Assembly (NCBI RefSeq): GCF_900107305.1
Contig: NZ_FNPL01000001.1
Span: forward strand, 284,647 to 348,646
From: Thermoactinomyces sp. DSM 45892
GTDB taxonomy: Bacteria > Bacillota > Bacilli > Thermoactinomycetales > Thermoactinomycetaceae
Length of the DNA stretch: 64,000 bases
Direction: 5' to 3'
Part shown: positions 10,539 through 19,884 of the stretch, piece after piece
Layout of the letters: the number at the start of each line of letters is the position of its first letter
How positions within the stretch are numbered: position 1 is the first letter of the stretch
Position numbers and translations under genes: made by a program
The notes under the pieces: generated by a model
The model's database searches: none
Seen by the model: the letters and a program-made list of their open reading frames with translations, nothing else
Told to the model about the DNA's origin: nothing

Positions 10539-11573
10539 TCATATAAGCAACATCGCATCTCCAAAACTAAAGAACCGATATCGCTCCCGCACCGCTTCTT
10601 CATAAGCATGAAGCAAGATATCCCGACTGCTAAAAGCACTTCCCAGCATTAATAGAGTGGATTGCGGCAAGTGAAAATTCGTCAATAACCCATCTACTAT
10701 CTGAAACTCATATCCTGGATAGATAAAGATATCCGTCCATCCACTACACGCTTGCACCTCTGACGCAAATCTTCCCGCGATAGTCTCCAAGGTACGAATC
10801 GAAGTCGTTCCGACAGCAACCACTCGCTTTCCTGCTTTTTTTGCTTCTCTGATAGTGGATGCTGTCTCTTCGTTCATCTCATAATACTCTGCATGCATCT
10901 GATGCTCTTCGATTTTATCTACCGTGACAGGTCGAAATGTGCCTAATCCCACATGAAGGGTAATAAAAGCAACTTGTACACCTTTTTCGCGAATCGCGGT
11001 CAAAATCTCATCTGTAAAATGAAGCCCTGCCGTTGGAGCGGCCGCAGAGCCGATCGAACGGGAGAAGACGGTCTGATAACGTTCAGGATCATCTAATTGT
11101 TCATGGATATAAGGAGGCAAGGGCATCTCGCCTAATTGAGTAAACAAGGCTTCTATATCATCTACTTGATACTCTAAACGAAACACACGCCCCCCTGCCA
11201 CTTCGGTCGATTCCTCCGCAATAGCTCGCAGTTCTCCATTTCCAAATTGGATAACCGACCCTTGCTTTACTCTCTTAGCTGGCTTCACTAGAGCTTCCCA
11301 GCGATCTGTGCCCATCGGTTGCAGCAATAAAAGTTCAATCTTCGCCCCCGTATCTGCTTTCGTCCCAATGAGTCGTGCGGGCCGAACCCGGCTATCATTT
11401 AAGACCAGTACATCCCCTGCTTCTAGATAGCTCACGATCGCAGGAAATTGCGAATGCGTTAACTTCCCTGTCTTGCGGTTTACGATCATTAATCGAGAAG
11501 CGGTTCGATCGGATAATGGAGTCTGTGCGATTAGCTCTTTGGGTAACTCAAATGTAAAGTCTGCTACGTTCAT
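10539..11573 (-). CDS. queA: S-adenosylmethionine:tRNA ribosyltransferase-isomerase QueA
   Basis: This enzyme adds the epoxycyclopentanediol ring to preQ1-modified tRNA, the step after Tgt. It has 344 residues, the family norm. Conserved segments are [17 protein letters not shown] near residue 14, [15 protein letters not shown] near residue 53, [13 protein letters not shown] near residue 176, and the C-terminal [13 protein letters not shown] near residue 299. GGAGTGAG lies five bases before the ATG. It is probably co-transcribed with ruvB upstream and tgt downstream. Confidence 0.96.
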   Translation of the reverse strand: MNVADFTFELPKELIAQTPLSDRTASRLMIVNRKTGKLTHSQFPAIVSYLEAGDVLVLNDSRVRPARLIGTKADTGAKIELLLLQPMGTDRWEALVKPAKRVKQGSVIQFGNGELRAIAEESTEVAGGRVFRLEYQVDDIEALFTQLGEMPLPPYIHEQLDDPERYQTVFSRSIGSAAAPTAGLHFTDEILTAIREKGVQVAFITLHVGLGTFRPVTVDKIEEHQMHAEYYEMNEETASTIREAKKAGKRVVAVGTTSIRTLETIAGRFASEVQACSGWTDIFIYPGYEFQIVDGLLTNFHLPQSTLLMLGSAFSSRDILLHAYEEAVRERYRFFSFGDAMLLI

Positions 11574-11766
11574 ATATGCTCACTCCAAAATGTCATTACA
11601 AAAATACGAAATCCATTTCATAGCGTAGTTATATTGGAACAATCCTAGGTCCTATATCTACTCACAGCTCAAATTGTGAGCCTGCGAAAATGTGGAAAAG
11701 CAAGCCGCTATGGGTAATTACATTGCCCCTAATCTGTCTCGAATTAACTCGTTTCATCGTCAAACC

Positions 11767-12771
11767 TTAGTTTTCAGGCCACTGTACTCCAAAGTGCTCA
11801 CAGCAACGCAACGTCACCATCCGACCACGAGGAGTTCTTTGGAGGAAGCCGATTTGCATAAGATAAGGCTCGTACACGTCCTCGATGGTACTTGGCTCCT
11901 CGCCAATCGTAGCGGCGATGGTATCCAGCCCCACGGGCCCTCCGCGGAATTTCTCGATAATCGAGAGTAGCAATCGATGGTCGACATGATCTAGTCCCAG
12001 TCTATCCACTTGAATTCGGTCTAATGCATCTCGGGCGGCATCTCCGGTGATAATACCATCCCCTTGTACCTGAACGAAGTCACGTACCCGCTTTAGAAGT
12101 CGATTCGCAACACGAGGTGTCCCACGGGATCGAGTCGCAATCTCGAGAGCCCCTTCTTCTCGAATCCCTACTTGTAGCAAATCAGCCGCTCTCATCACAA
12201 TAAAAGCTAACTCTTCCTGAGTATAGTACTCCAAACGGCTCACTACACCAAATCGATCTCGGAGAGGAGCAGAAAGCGAACCCGCTCTTGTAGTTGCCCC
12301 TACCAAGGTAAAAGGAGGCAGATCCAACCGAACAGAGTGGGCACTGGGTCCCTTGCCAATCATAATATCTAGTGCAAAATCTTCCATCGCTGGATATAGT
12401 ACTTCCTCCACAGAACGATTTAACCTATGTATTTCATCAATAAATAGAAAATCATGCGGTTGTAAATTCGTCAAAATCGCCGCCAAATCCCCGGGACGCT
12501 CGATTGCAGGACCTGAAGTTGTGCGAATCTGTGCTCCCATCTCATTGGCAATAATATGAGAAAGTGTCGTCTTCCCTAGACCTGGGGGGCCATATAACAA
12601 TACATGATCAAGCGTTTCACTTCTCATCTTGGCTGCTTCTATGTAGACTTTTAGATTCTCCTTGGCCCTAGACTGCCCGATATACTCCCGCAGAGATCGA
12701 GGGCGTAGACTAAACTCAACCATCTCATCCTCTTCTATCATCATCTTGCTTGAGATGATCCGCTCTTCCAT
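11767..12771 (-). CDS. ruvB: Holliday junction branch migration ATPase RuvB
   Basis: This AAA+ motor drives branch migration of Holliday junctions with RuvA. It has 334 residues, the family norm. The Walker A motif [11 protein letters not shown] is near residue 65, Walker [12 protein letters not shown] near residue 111, and sensor 1 [17 protein letters not shown] near residue 158. A C-terminal winged helix includes [12 protein letters not shown]. It lies 11 bases downstream of ruvA in one operon with ruvC. Confidence 0.97.
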   Translation of the reverse strand: MEERIISSKMMIEEDEMVEFSLRPRSLREYIGQSRAKENLKVYIEAAKMRSETLDHVLLYGPPGLGKTTLSHIIANEMGAQIRTTSGPAIERPGDLAAILTNLQPHDFLFIDEIHRLNRSVEEVLYPAMEDFALDIMIGKGPSAHSVRLDLPPFTLVGATTRAGSLSAPLRDRFGVVSRLEYYTQEELAFIVMRAADLLQVGIREEGALEIATRSRGTPRVANRLLKRVRDFVQVQGDGIITGDAARDALDRIQVDRLGLDHVDHRLLLSIIEKFRGGPVGLDTIAATIGEEPSTIEDVYEPYLMQIGFLQRTPRGRMVTLRCCEHFGVQWPEN

Positions 12772-12782
12772 CCGTCACCCTC

Positions 12783-13418
12783 CTATCTTTTTACAGACAT
12801 TTGTAGAGCCAAACGAATCCATTCTCCCGTGGAAAGCTCTTTTTCAGTCGATTCTCTCGCCTTTCTTACAGATAACCTAGCTTCCTCTTCATGATAGCCT
12901 AGCCCCGTTAATGCTTCTACCACATCTCGCATATGGTGGTCATCATCCGTTGCACTACGAATCGGAGGCTCCACCATCTGGTCTGGCAACGACAAAGTTA
13001 ATTGGAATCTACGATCCCAGCCTAATTTCTGTAATTTATCCTTCAAATCTAACACAATCCGCTGTGCGGTCTTCTTTCCAATCCCAGGTAATGCGGTTAG
13101 AAATTTCAAATCTTCTAACTGAATCGCCGATACAATCTGTCTAGGCGTCCCTCCTGCTAAGATCGCAATCCCTGCTTTAGGACCTATGCCAGAAACCTCT
13201 AGTAATAAACGAAATAAATCTCGCTCATCTGTTGTTTGAAAGCCATATAGTAAATGAGCATCCTCTCGGACTACCTGATGAGTATAGAGAAAGATCGACT
13301 CTTGCTCCTCATAGGAAAATGGATTGGTTACCGTGACTTGATACCCAACTCCACCTACTTCAATCGCTATATAGTCGGTTCCTCGGTACACCATCGATCC
13401 CCGTAAAAAATCAATCAT
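12783..13418 (-). CDS. ruvA: Holliday junction branch migration protein RuvA
   Basis: This protein has 211 residues with the N-terminal OB-fold (MIDFLRGSMVYRG). Two helix-hairpin-helix motifs follow (LEVSGIGPKAGIAIL and LTALPGIGKKTAQRIVLDLK). A C-terminal domain (VEALTGLGYHEEEA) contacts RuvB. The ATG at 13418 overlaps the ruvC stop as ATGA; a GTG three bases upstream is an alternative. GAGGAGG is about nine bases upstream. Translational coupling with ruvC is likely. Confidence 0.96.
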   Translation of the reverse strand: MIDFLRGSMVYRGTDYIAIEVGGVGYQVTVTNPFSYEEQESIFLYTHQVVREDAHLLYGFQTTDERDLFRLLLEVSGIGPKAGIAILAGGTPRQIVSAIQLEDLKFLTALPGIGKKTAQRIVLDLKDKLQKLGWDRRFQLTLSLPDQMVEPPIRSATDDDHHMRDVVEALTGLGYHEEEARLSVRKARESTEKELSTGEWIRLALQMSVKR

Positions 13419-13921
13419 CACGAAATTCCTCCTCGTCCTACTTGAGATATCGACTTGGAAGAATGTGCCTCACAGATTGCGATTGCCAGTGCATCTGCTA
13501 CATCATCTGGCTTCGGAACCTTAGACAAACGGAGTAGCACCTTCACCATTTCTTGAACTTGGCGCTTCTCTGCCTTCCCATATCCCACAGCGCCCAATTT
13601 CACCTGCGAAGGGGTATATTCTGTAATCGGGATTCCTGCCTCTTCCACTGCTAAGATGATAACACCTCGTGCTTGAACCACAAGCAATGCATTGGTTACG
13701 TTTTTATTAAAAAATAATTTCTCAATCGCCACTACTTCAGGCTGAAAGCGATTTAATAATACCTTCATCGCATCATAAACCTGTTTCATTCGGGTCGGGA
13801 TGGAGTAATGAGGCTCTGTTTGAATCGCACCATAGTCAACCGCCTCCAACCTACCACTTTTTTGGTCAATCACTCCATACCCCACAAGTGCATAGCCCGG
13901 ATCAATCCCCATAATCCGCAA
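13418..13921 (-). CDS. ruvC: Crossover junction endonuclease RuvC
   Basis: This Holliday junction resolvase has 167 residues, close to the family norm. The acidic active-site residues are visible as RIMGIDPG at the start, AIEKLFF near residue 70, and PDDVADALAIAICEAH near residue 140. I place the start at TTG 13921 because AAGGGGGGA lies seven bases before it and the family begins at this point; an upstream ATG at 13954 would add 11 unrelated residues. B. subtilis and most of its close relatives lack RuvC and use RecU instead, so its presence is a lineage marker. Confidence 0.93.
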   Translation of the reverse strand: MRIMGIDPGYALVGYGVIDQKSGRLEAVDYGAIQTEPHYSIPTRMKQVYDAMKVLLNRFQPEVVAIEKLFFNKNVTNALLVVQARGVIILAVEEAGIPITEYTPSQVKLGAVGYGKAEKRQVQEMVKVLLRLSKVPKPDDVADALAIAICEAHSSKSISQVGRGGIS

Positions 13922-13988
13922 AAAACTGTCCCCCCTTGCGCCAAGCGAACACACATTCTAGGAATTTTCATTATATCATAACTTGAAG

Positions 13989-14561
13989 TTAATCTTCATA
14001 CTCTTCGTAGTGATTCTCACCGTTTTGTCCCTTATCTTTCTTCTGCTCTACATTTCGATTAAAACGTTGTAAGTCCTCTTCTTTCATAGATTGGGCAAAC
14101 ATCATTAATTCGTTGCTCAAATCCTTTGTCTGCTTAATAGAGAGAAATGTACCATCCATTAACTTGACAGCAACTCCCTTTTTCACAGGTACCAATTCTA
14201 CATGCCCCACATGCTTTTGATTCGTTCGTGACGCTTTTGAATACTCCCGTGTTAACCGTTCACGAAATGGCATAGATCTCTTTTCAATCGATTTTAGAGT
14301 TTCAAATAAATCCTGATAATCCAGTTCATTTCGTTCGTTAAAACGGATAACTCCTAATTCCGAGATCTGTGAAAACAATTCCGCAATCGTATCTCTCGAG
14401 AATCCCGTTGCCTCTTCAATCTCCACAGCATCATGTAACTGAATACTTGCTTGTAATAAGATCAATTGTTCATGATTCATGCCGATTATACGGTGATAAC
14501 GTAGCAACATCTCACTCATACCATGCATAGATGTTAGCTCAGCCATTCCTATATTTGTCAT
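13989..14561 (-). CDS. DnaD N-terminal-like winged-helix protein
   Basis: This 190-residue protein has residues 15-95 that resemble the N-terminal winged helix of DnaD, the replication-initiation protein: LLRYHRIIGMNHEQLILL, then an EIEEATGFSRDTIAELF helix-turn-helix and ELGVIRF. The DnaB_2/DnaD C-terminal domain is absent; the last 90 residues are charged and end in an acidic tail. The start is an ATG at 14561 with AAAGGAAG seven bases upstream. It lies just upstream of ruvC on the same strand. A role in DNA binding or replication control is an inference. Confidence 0.55.
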   Translation of the reverse strand: MTNIGMAELTSMHGMSEMLLRYHRIIGMNHEQLILLQASIQLHDAVEIEEATGFSRDTIAELFSQISELGVIRFNERNELDYQDLFETLKSIEKRSMPFRERLTREYSKASRTNQKHVGHVELVPVKKGVAVKLMDGTFLSIKQTKDLSNELMMFAQSMKEEDLQRFNRNVEQKKDKGQNGENHYEEYED

Positions 14562-14709
14562 GAGAAAACTTCCTTTCACCTAAAGAATGATCATCACCAA
14601 AATCATTTATTCTATACACCCATTCATTTTAATGTAACCTCACGTTCTTCAAAATGGGATTATATGAAAACATATGCAACGTTTCATTCTAAAAGGCATA
14701 AAAATGATC

Positions 14710-14756
14710 AAAAAAGAGGATTGATCTATGGTAAAAATAGATCAATCCTCTTTTTT
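14710..14756 (-). terminator. Strong terminator after the first deacetylase gene
   Basis: A perfect 20-bp stem with a 7-base loop (left arm 14710-14729, right arm 14737-14756) has A6 and T6 ends. It sits just downstream of the stop at 14783. Confidence 0.92.
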
Positions 14757-14782
14757 GGATACACCCTCATACCAAACAGCAC

Positions 14783-15580
14783 TTATTTTTTCCTTACTTT
14801 CTCATAAGGTGGTATCTTTAGTAACTCTTGTAATGGGACAATCTGATACTTTTCCTTACGGAGATATTCAATAATTTGGGGTAGAGCTTTAATCGAACCA
14901 TCTAGATAAGGCTCTCCTCCACCCGAATGCAACAAAATAATAGAACCTGGCTTCACTTTTTCCTTTACCCAGTTAAGAATACGATCTGCACTCCTGCCGT
15001 CCCAATCTTTTGGATCGACATCCCAGTGGACTAATGTGTAATGATATCGAGATGCTACACGACAAATTTTTTCGTTGATCCTCCCAAAAGGGGGACGAAC
15101 GAAGAGTGGTTTAATACCTAACTCTTCTTGTATGTATTTCTCATTTTTCAAAAGGTCATTCTCAATTTCTTTTTCGGAAATAAGCTGAAAATCACTATGA
15201 TGCCATGTGTGGTTTCCTACTGTATGCCCATCCCTCACGATCCTCTTTAGTTGTTCCGGATGATTCACCGCGCTTTTTCCCATGACAAAAAAAGTAGCTT
15301 TCACATTATATCGCTGTAAGATATCTAATACTTTAGGAGTATATATGCCATCTGGACCATCATCAAACGTAATCACTACCTTCCTTTGGTTCTTAGGAAG
15401 GTTGAACGAATAGTAAACAGGGTGTTGATTCGCACAACCGCGAGCTGAAATATTTTTATTTGTTGACTTTTGGGGATCAGGGTTTCCTTCAGCATGAGTG
15501 GTATAAATAGTGAAATCAAGCAATAAACCCCACACCAGACTGATTACCAGGACTCCTAACAAACCTCTCCATTTCTTCAT
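14783..15580 (-). CDS. Polysaccharide deacetylase (NodB domain), secreted
   Basis: This predicted extracytoplasmic carbohydrate esterase family 4 enzyme de-N-acetylates peptidoglycan or another GlcNAc polymer. It has 265 residues with an N-terminal membrane anchor or signal (residues 5-25). The NodB motifs are VITFDDGPDGIYTPKVLD near residue 70 (catalytic Asp and metal Asp), VGNHTWHHSDF (the HxxxH metal pair) near residue 117, and RPPFGRINEKI near residue 162. The usual DVDPKDW and LLHSGG segments follow. A paralogue with the same order of motifs lies immediately upstream, each with its own terminator. Confidence 0.88.
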   Translation of the reverse strand: MKKWRGLLGVLVISLVWGLLLDFTIYTTHAEGNPDPQKSTNKNISARGCANQHPVYYSFNLPKNQRKVVITFDDGPDGIYTPKVLDILQRYNVKATFFVMGKSAVNHPEQLKRIVRDGHTVGNHTWHHSDFQLISEKEIENDLLKNEKYIQEELGIKPLFVRPPFGRINEKICRVASRYHYTLVHWDVDPKDWDGRSADRILNWVKEKVKPGSIILLHSGGGEPYLDGSIKALPQIIEYLRKEKYQIVPLQELLKIPPYEKVRKK

Positions 15581-15716
15581 CTTACCACTCCTATCCTCAT
15601 GTAGTATGAGACAGTAAGAGCAATTTCTTACATGAATTGAATAAAAAAGTCATGATATTTTTCTATCATAATTAACTAAAAATACCCTCTCTTCGTGAAA
15701 AGAAGACGTACAAAAA

Positions 15717-15755
15717 AAACACAATCCTTCAGATATCCCGAAGAGGACTGTGTTT
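15717..15755 (-). terminator. Terminator after the second deacetylase gene
   Basis: AAACACA-TCCTTC pairs with GAAGAGGACTGTGTTT around a 9-base loop and is followed by T8 on the minus strand. It lies 20 bases past the stop of the lipoprotein deacetylase. Confidence 0.88.
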
Positions 15756-15775
15756 AAACGACTTTGAGTTTATAG

Positions 15776-16603
15776 CTACTGATATGCCTTTATTCCGATA
15801 AGTTTATCCACCGTCACAAAGCTATAGCCTTTACTCTTAAGATCGCGAATCATTTCTGGCAAGGCTTTTACCGTTTCCTTGAGACCTTCATTTCCAGAGC
15901 TATGTTGAAGAATGATACCGCCAGGCTTGAATTCTTTATGGTAAGCTTCCATTATTTGATCTTTTGACTTATGATTCCAATCTAATGTATCCACACTCCA
16001 CAAAATTACTTTCATATTTAACTGTTGCACTTTATCCCGAACTCCTTGATTAAATGCACCGTAAGGGGGGCGGAATAAAGTAGGTGTTTTCCCAATGACA
16101 TTTTTAATAACGTCATTCGTACTCGTAATTTGTTGATTAATCGTCGCTTGATCCTTTTTTGTTAACTGCGGATGGTTCCACGAGTGATTTCCAATAGAAT
16201 GACCTTCTTGATCAATTCTCTTCACTACTTCTGGGTGTGCTTTTACATTGTTACCACAGAGAAAAAACGTAGCAGGTACCCCTTCTTTTTTTAAGATATC
16301 CAAAACTTGATTCGTAAAATGAGTATCCGGGCCATCATCAAATGTAAAGGCAACTTGCTTGTGTAGAGATGATCCTTGACTCATTACTAATTTAGAACGA
16401 AGTGTATTCATTTCAGCAAGTAATTTATCATTTGTCGTCATTTTCACCGACGGTAACGTTCTCTCCGACATAGCTAATAATTTTTCTTGAGACAAGTCCT
16501 TCACAGGAATCAGGTTGGACTCTGCCGCCCCCACAAAATTCGTACAACCCGTTAAAACTACTCCACCTACCAGGATGGCCCCTATCGAACGAGCTATTTT
16601 CAC
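15776..16603 (-). CDS. Polysaccharide deacetylase lipoprotein
   Basis: This CE4-family enzyme has 275 residues and a lipoprotein signal (lipobox VLTGC, Cys near residue 20), so it is probably anchored to the outer face of the membrane. The catalytic motifs are AFTFDDGPDTHFTNQVLD near residue 85, IGNHSWNHPQL near residue 136, RPPYGAFNQGV near residue 178, and SVDTLDWNHKS. A GTG start at 16603 has GAGAGGGG upstream. The N-terminal 80 residues ahead of the domain are unlike the neighbour's, so the two enzymes may have different substrates or timing. Confidence 0.88.
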   Translation of the reverse strand: MKIARSIGAILVGGVVLTGCTNFVGAAESNLIPVKDLSQEKLLAMSERTLPSVKMTTNDKLLAEMNTLRSKLVMSQGSSLHKQVAFTFDDGPDTHFTNQVLDILKKEGVPATFFLCGNNVKAHPEVVKRIDQEGHSIGNHSWNHPQLTKKDQATINQQITSTNDVIKNVIGKTPTLFRPPYGAFNQGVRDKVQQLNMKVILWSVDTLDWNHKSKDQIMEAYHKEFKPGGIILQHSSGNEGLKETVKALPEMIRDLKSKGYSFVTVDKLIGIKAYQ

Positions 16604-16785
16604 CCTTTCACCCCTCTCTAAATCTCTAACCCCATGATTTTCGTTTAGTCTATTTATCTTCTATAATACCGTCCATCCTATCACATATCCTTTTTTTCTA
16701 CAGCATTGAATTCGACAATTCTTTGATAAATGTATGCAATGATCATTGACAGAAGCATACAGAGATGACAGAATAGAGCTAATTG

Positions 16786-16807
16786 AATTTTGCCCTAGGG
16801 AAAAATT
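16786..16807 (+). promoter_or_regulatory. Probable MntR operator upstream of mntA
   Basis: AATTTTGCCCTAGGGAAAAATT is a near-perfect palindrome that closely resembles the MntR boxes (TTTGCCTTAAGGAAAC-like) before mntA and mntH of B. subtilis. It lies 86 bases before the mntA start, in the divergent intergenic space. Mn-dependent repression of mntABCD is the natural reading. Confidence 0.72.
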
Positions 16808-16892
16808 GATGACTATACCAAATAGATTTGATGAATAGCATATTTTATAGGTTGAGCAAACAATGTACTTACATAACTTAGGAGGAACTACC

Positions 16893-17816
16893 ATGGTTCA
16901 CAAATGTTTTCGTATCCTACTTATTAGTGCCCTATGCTTCACTTTATTAGTAGGGTGTAATCCGTCCCTTTCAAAATCAGAGAGCAAAAAAATTCAAGTT
17001 ACCACGACTACTGGCATGATCGCCGATATCGTAAAAAATGTAGGAGGAACCCATACCGAAGTATCTGCACTGATGGGTACTGGAGTGGATCCACATCTCT
17101 ATAAAGCGTCACAAGGTGATATTCGGAAACTGGATCAATCCGATCTTATCTTCTATAACGGACTTCATCTAGAAGGAAAAATGACAGATGTTTTAAACAA
17201 AATTGGTAAAAACAAACCTGTAACGGCTATATCCGACAAGATCGATCGATCAAAACTTCTCGAGATTGGTGCTAACTTACACGATCCACACATCTGGTTT
17301 GACGTACAACTATGGATGTCTGCTACTGAGGTTGTTCGCGATACCTTGATCAAACAAGACCCTAGTCATCAAGCAGACTATGCAAAACAAGCGACTGACT
17401 ATCTAACCAAGCTAAAACAGCTAGATGAAGATGTAAAGAAACAAGTAAATAGCATTCCTAAGGAACAACGTGTGCTTGTAACCGCCCATGATGCATTTAA
17501 TTACTTTGGAAAAGCATATGGAATCGAAGTAGTTGGCTTGCAGGGGATTAGTACCGCAGCAGAATATGGATTGAAAGATGTTCAAAACATGGTTGATCTC
17601 ATTTCCAAACGAAAAATTAAAGCCGTTTTCGTTGAATCAAGTGTTCCTAAGAAATCGATTGAAGCAGTGGTCGAAGGATCCAAACAAAAAGGTCATGAGG
17701 TAAAAATTGGCGGGGAACTCTACTCAGATGCGATGGGTAAAGCAGGTACACCAGAAGGAACTTATATCGGAATGGTGCAAGCCAATGTCACAAAAATAGT
17801 GAATTCTTTAAAATAG
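16893..17816 (+). CDS. mntA: Manganese ABC transporter substrate-binding lipoprotein MntA
   Basis: This cluster A-I (ZnuA/TroA-like) metal-binding lipoprotein has 307 residues. The lipobox LLVGC puts the modified Cys near residue 21. The metal ligands are seen as GVDPHLYK near residue 72, NLHDPHIWFDV near residue 130, TAHDAFNYF near residue 195, and an Asp in YSDAMG near residue 280. The start at 16893 has AGGAGGAAC just upstream. It leads a four-gene operon with its own ATPase and two permeases. The operon layout and operator favour Mn over Zn. Confidence 0.92.
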   Translation: MVHKCFRILLISALCFTLLVGCNPSLSKSESKKIQVTTTTGMIADIVKNVGGTHTEVSALMGTGVDPHLYKASQGDIRKLDQSDLIFYNGLHLEGKMTDVLNKIGKNKPVTAISDKIDRSKLLEIGANLHDPHIWFDVQLWMSATEVVRDTLIKQDPSHQADYAKQATDYLTKLKQLDEDVKKQVNSIPKEQRVLVTAHDAFNYFGKAYGIEVVGLQGISTAAEYGLKDVQNMVDLISKRKIKAVFVESSVPKKSIEAVVEGSKQKGHEVKIGGELYSDAMGKAGTPEGTYIGMVQANVTKIVNSLK

Positions 17817-17834
17817 CATCCTGGAGGGAATACG

Positions 17835-18599
17835 ATGACAACGAAGACTCCACCTCTTTCGATCGAAAATGTATCAGTAGCCTATCATCGAAAGCCCGTC
17901 TTACGAAATATTACCTATCAGTCTCCAGAAGGAGAATGTGTTGGTATCATCGGGCCAAACGGGGCAGGTAAATCAACCCTGATTAAAGCAGCACTCGGAC
18001 TTCTCCCACTAGCAGGGGGCGAGGTTTCGATTTATGGAAAGCCCTATTCACAGCAACGAAAATTAGTAGGATACGTCCCCCAGAGAGAGTCCGTTGATTG
18101 GGACTTTCCTACCAATGCGCTAGACGTCGTATTGATGGGGCTATACGGACAGCTTGGCTGGTTTCGCAGACCGAAGTCCGAGCATAAAGATCGTGCATTA
18201 GAAGCACTACGAAAAGTAGGAATGGAGTCGTTTGCGAAGCGACAAATCAGTCAACTTTCTGGTGGACAACAACAACGCGTCTTCCTCGCTCGCGCTCTTG
18301 CTCAAGAAGCTCAAATCTATTTTATGGACGAACCATTTGTAGGAGTCGATGCGGCAACGGAAAAAGCAATCGTTCAAGTCTTGCACGAACTAAAAGAGCA
18401 GAAAAAAACCGTTTTTGTCGTACACCATGATCTCCAGACCGTCTCGGAGTACTTCGACTCTGTGATGTTGCTCAATCTTCGCCTAATCGCATCTGGCCCT
18501 ACTAATGAAATATTTACAACCGAAAACTTACAAAAAACATATGGAGGACGCCTCGCTATCCTACCACCGCAAACAAATGATTTGCTATCTACCCAATAA
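17835..18599 (+). CDS. mntB: Manganese ABC transporter ATP-binding protein MntB
   Basis: This ABC ATPase has 254 residues. Walker [10 protein letters not shown] is near residue 40, the Q-loop is in [13 protein letters not shown], the signature LSGGQQQR near residue 142, Walker B IYFMDEP near residue 162, and the H-loop in VHHDL. The tract [13 protein letters not shown] is typical of Zn/Mn importers. GGAGGG lies seven bases before the ATG, and the gene starts 18 bases after mntA. Confidence 0.94.
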   Translation: MTTKTPPLSIENVSVAYHRKPVLRNITYQSPEGECVGIIGPNGAGKSTLIKAALGLLPLAGGEVSIYGKPYSQQRKLVGYVPQRESVDWDFPTNALDVVLMGLYGQLGWFRRPKSEHKDRALEALRKVGMESFAKRQISQLSGGQQQRVFLARALAQEAQIYFMDEPFVGVDAATEKAIVQVLHELKEQKKTVFVVHHDLQTVSEYFDSVMLLNLRLIASGPTNEIFTTENLQKTYGGRLAILPPQTNDLLSTQ

Positions 18600-18612
18600 G
18601 GAGGAGTAACGG

Positions 18613-19884
18613 GTGTTAGAACTATTTCGTGATGCCAATGCTTTATGGGTTCTTGCCGGAACAACCTTACTTGGGATTAGTAGCGGCGTATTAGGAAGTT
18701 TCGCCTTTTTACGAAAGCGTGGATTGATGGGCGATGTACTAGCCCATGCGGCACTTCCTGGAATCTGTTTAGCATTTTTATTTACTGGATCGAAAAATCC
18801 ACTTTGGCTCTTGATCGGAGCTACATTAACTGGTCTCTTAGCTTCTCTCTTTCTTAGCTGGATTACCCGATTTTCTAAGATTAAAGAAGATACTGCATTA
18901 GGATTGGTTTTATCTACTTTTTTTGGATTTGGCATCGTCTTGTTAACTCAAATTCAACACAGTGATTTTGGCAATCAAGCCGGATTAGATAAGTTTTTAT
19001 TTGGTCAATCTGCATCTTTAGTTGGAGCAGACGTAGTGATGATGGGTTCCATTGCTTTGGTGTTAATCCTTTTGGCTTCTCTATTCTTTAAGGAATTAAA
19101 ACTCTTATGTTTTGATGCAAACTACGGAAAAAGTCTAGGTTTCCCGATGGTAGGACTTGATTTTTTCCTCATGTTGCTCCTAGTCGTTGCTGTGGTAATT
19201 GGCCTACAGGCGGCAGGAGTGGTATTAATGGCATCTCTTTTGATTACGCCAGCCGCAACAGCTAGGTATTGGACGGAACGATTAGATCACATGATACTCA
19301 TCTCTGCCTGTCTAGGGGCTCTATCTGGACTAGTCGGGACGATCCTTAGTTCCGTTGCCACTAAGTTATCGACTGGACCCCTTATTGTCTTGGCAGTCAC
19401 CCTTTTGTTCTTTGTCTCCATGCTATGCGCACCGAAACGAGGTTTGATTGCAAAATGGTTACGCCTCATTCAAACCCGGCAAAAAGTACGCCAAGAGCAA
19501 ATCTATGTAGCATGGAATCAACTGGGAAATCAAACTGTTACGTTGACTGCCTTATCGAATCAATCAAACCTATCCCCCGCTCAAATTCGCCGTTGGATCA
19601 AACAACAAAAGCGAGGTGGGCAAGTGATGGAGAGCGCCCAAGATACTTTTACCCTCTCGAATGCTAGTTGGAAAAAGGCAAATGACACAGCCTTGCTTCG
19701 GCTTTATATGGAGATGTGGCATATGTATGAAGATATTGAAACGGACTGTTCGATTCAGGATATCGAGCAATTATCTGACCTTCCTGAATCCCTTCGATCA
19801 CAACTTCAATCCTATCTACAAAAACACATCCCAGAAGAAGATCAAACAAACTATTATGTAACGAGAAAGGCAGGGATGGAATGA
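18613..19884 (+). CDS. mntC: Manganese ABC transporter permease MntC with C-terminal regulatory-like domain
   Basis: This ABC-3 family permease has 423 residues. Residues 1-280 hold about eight membrane spans with the family segments GLMGDVLAHAALPGI and ASLLITPAATARYW. Residues 290-420 form a soluble extension with a winged-helix-like portion (LSNQSNLSPAQIRRWIKQQKRGG) and an acidic helical part, resembling DtxR/MntR regulators. B. subtilis MntC is similarly long. A GTG start at 18613 follows AAGGAGGAGTAAC. It overlaps mntD by four bases. Confidence 0.92.
   Translation: MLELFRDANALWVLAGTTLLGISSGVLGSFAFLRKRGLMGDVLAHAALPGICLAFLFTGSKNPLWLLIGATLTGLLASLFLSWITRFSKIKEDTALGLVLSTFFGFGIVLLTQIQHSDFGNQAGLDKFLFGQSASLVGADVVMMGSIALVLILLASLFFKELKLLCFDANYGKSLGFPMVGLDFFLMLLLVVAVVIGLQAAGVVLMASLLITPAATARYWTERLDHMILISACLGALSGLVGTILSSVATKLSTGPLIVLAVTLLFFVSMLCAPKRGLIAKWLRLIQTRQKVRQEQIYVAWNQLGNQTVTLTALSNQSNLSPAQIRRWIKQQKRGGQVMESAQDTFTLSNASWKKANDTALLRLYMEMWHMYEDIETDCSIQDIEQLSDLPESLRSQLQSYLQKHIPEEDQTNYYVTRKAGME

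Noticed and set aside
11580..11766. Possible riboswitch upstream of queA
   Set aside because: The 190 bases contain only a weak CTCACA/TGTGAG hairpin, with no preQ1-like pseudoknot pattern.
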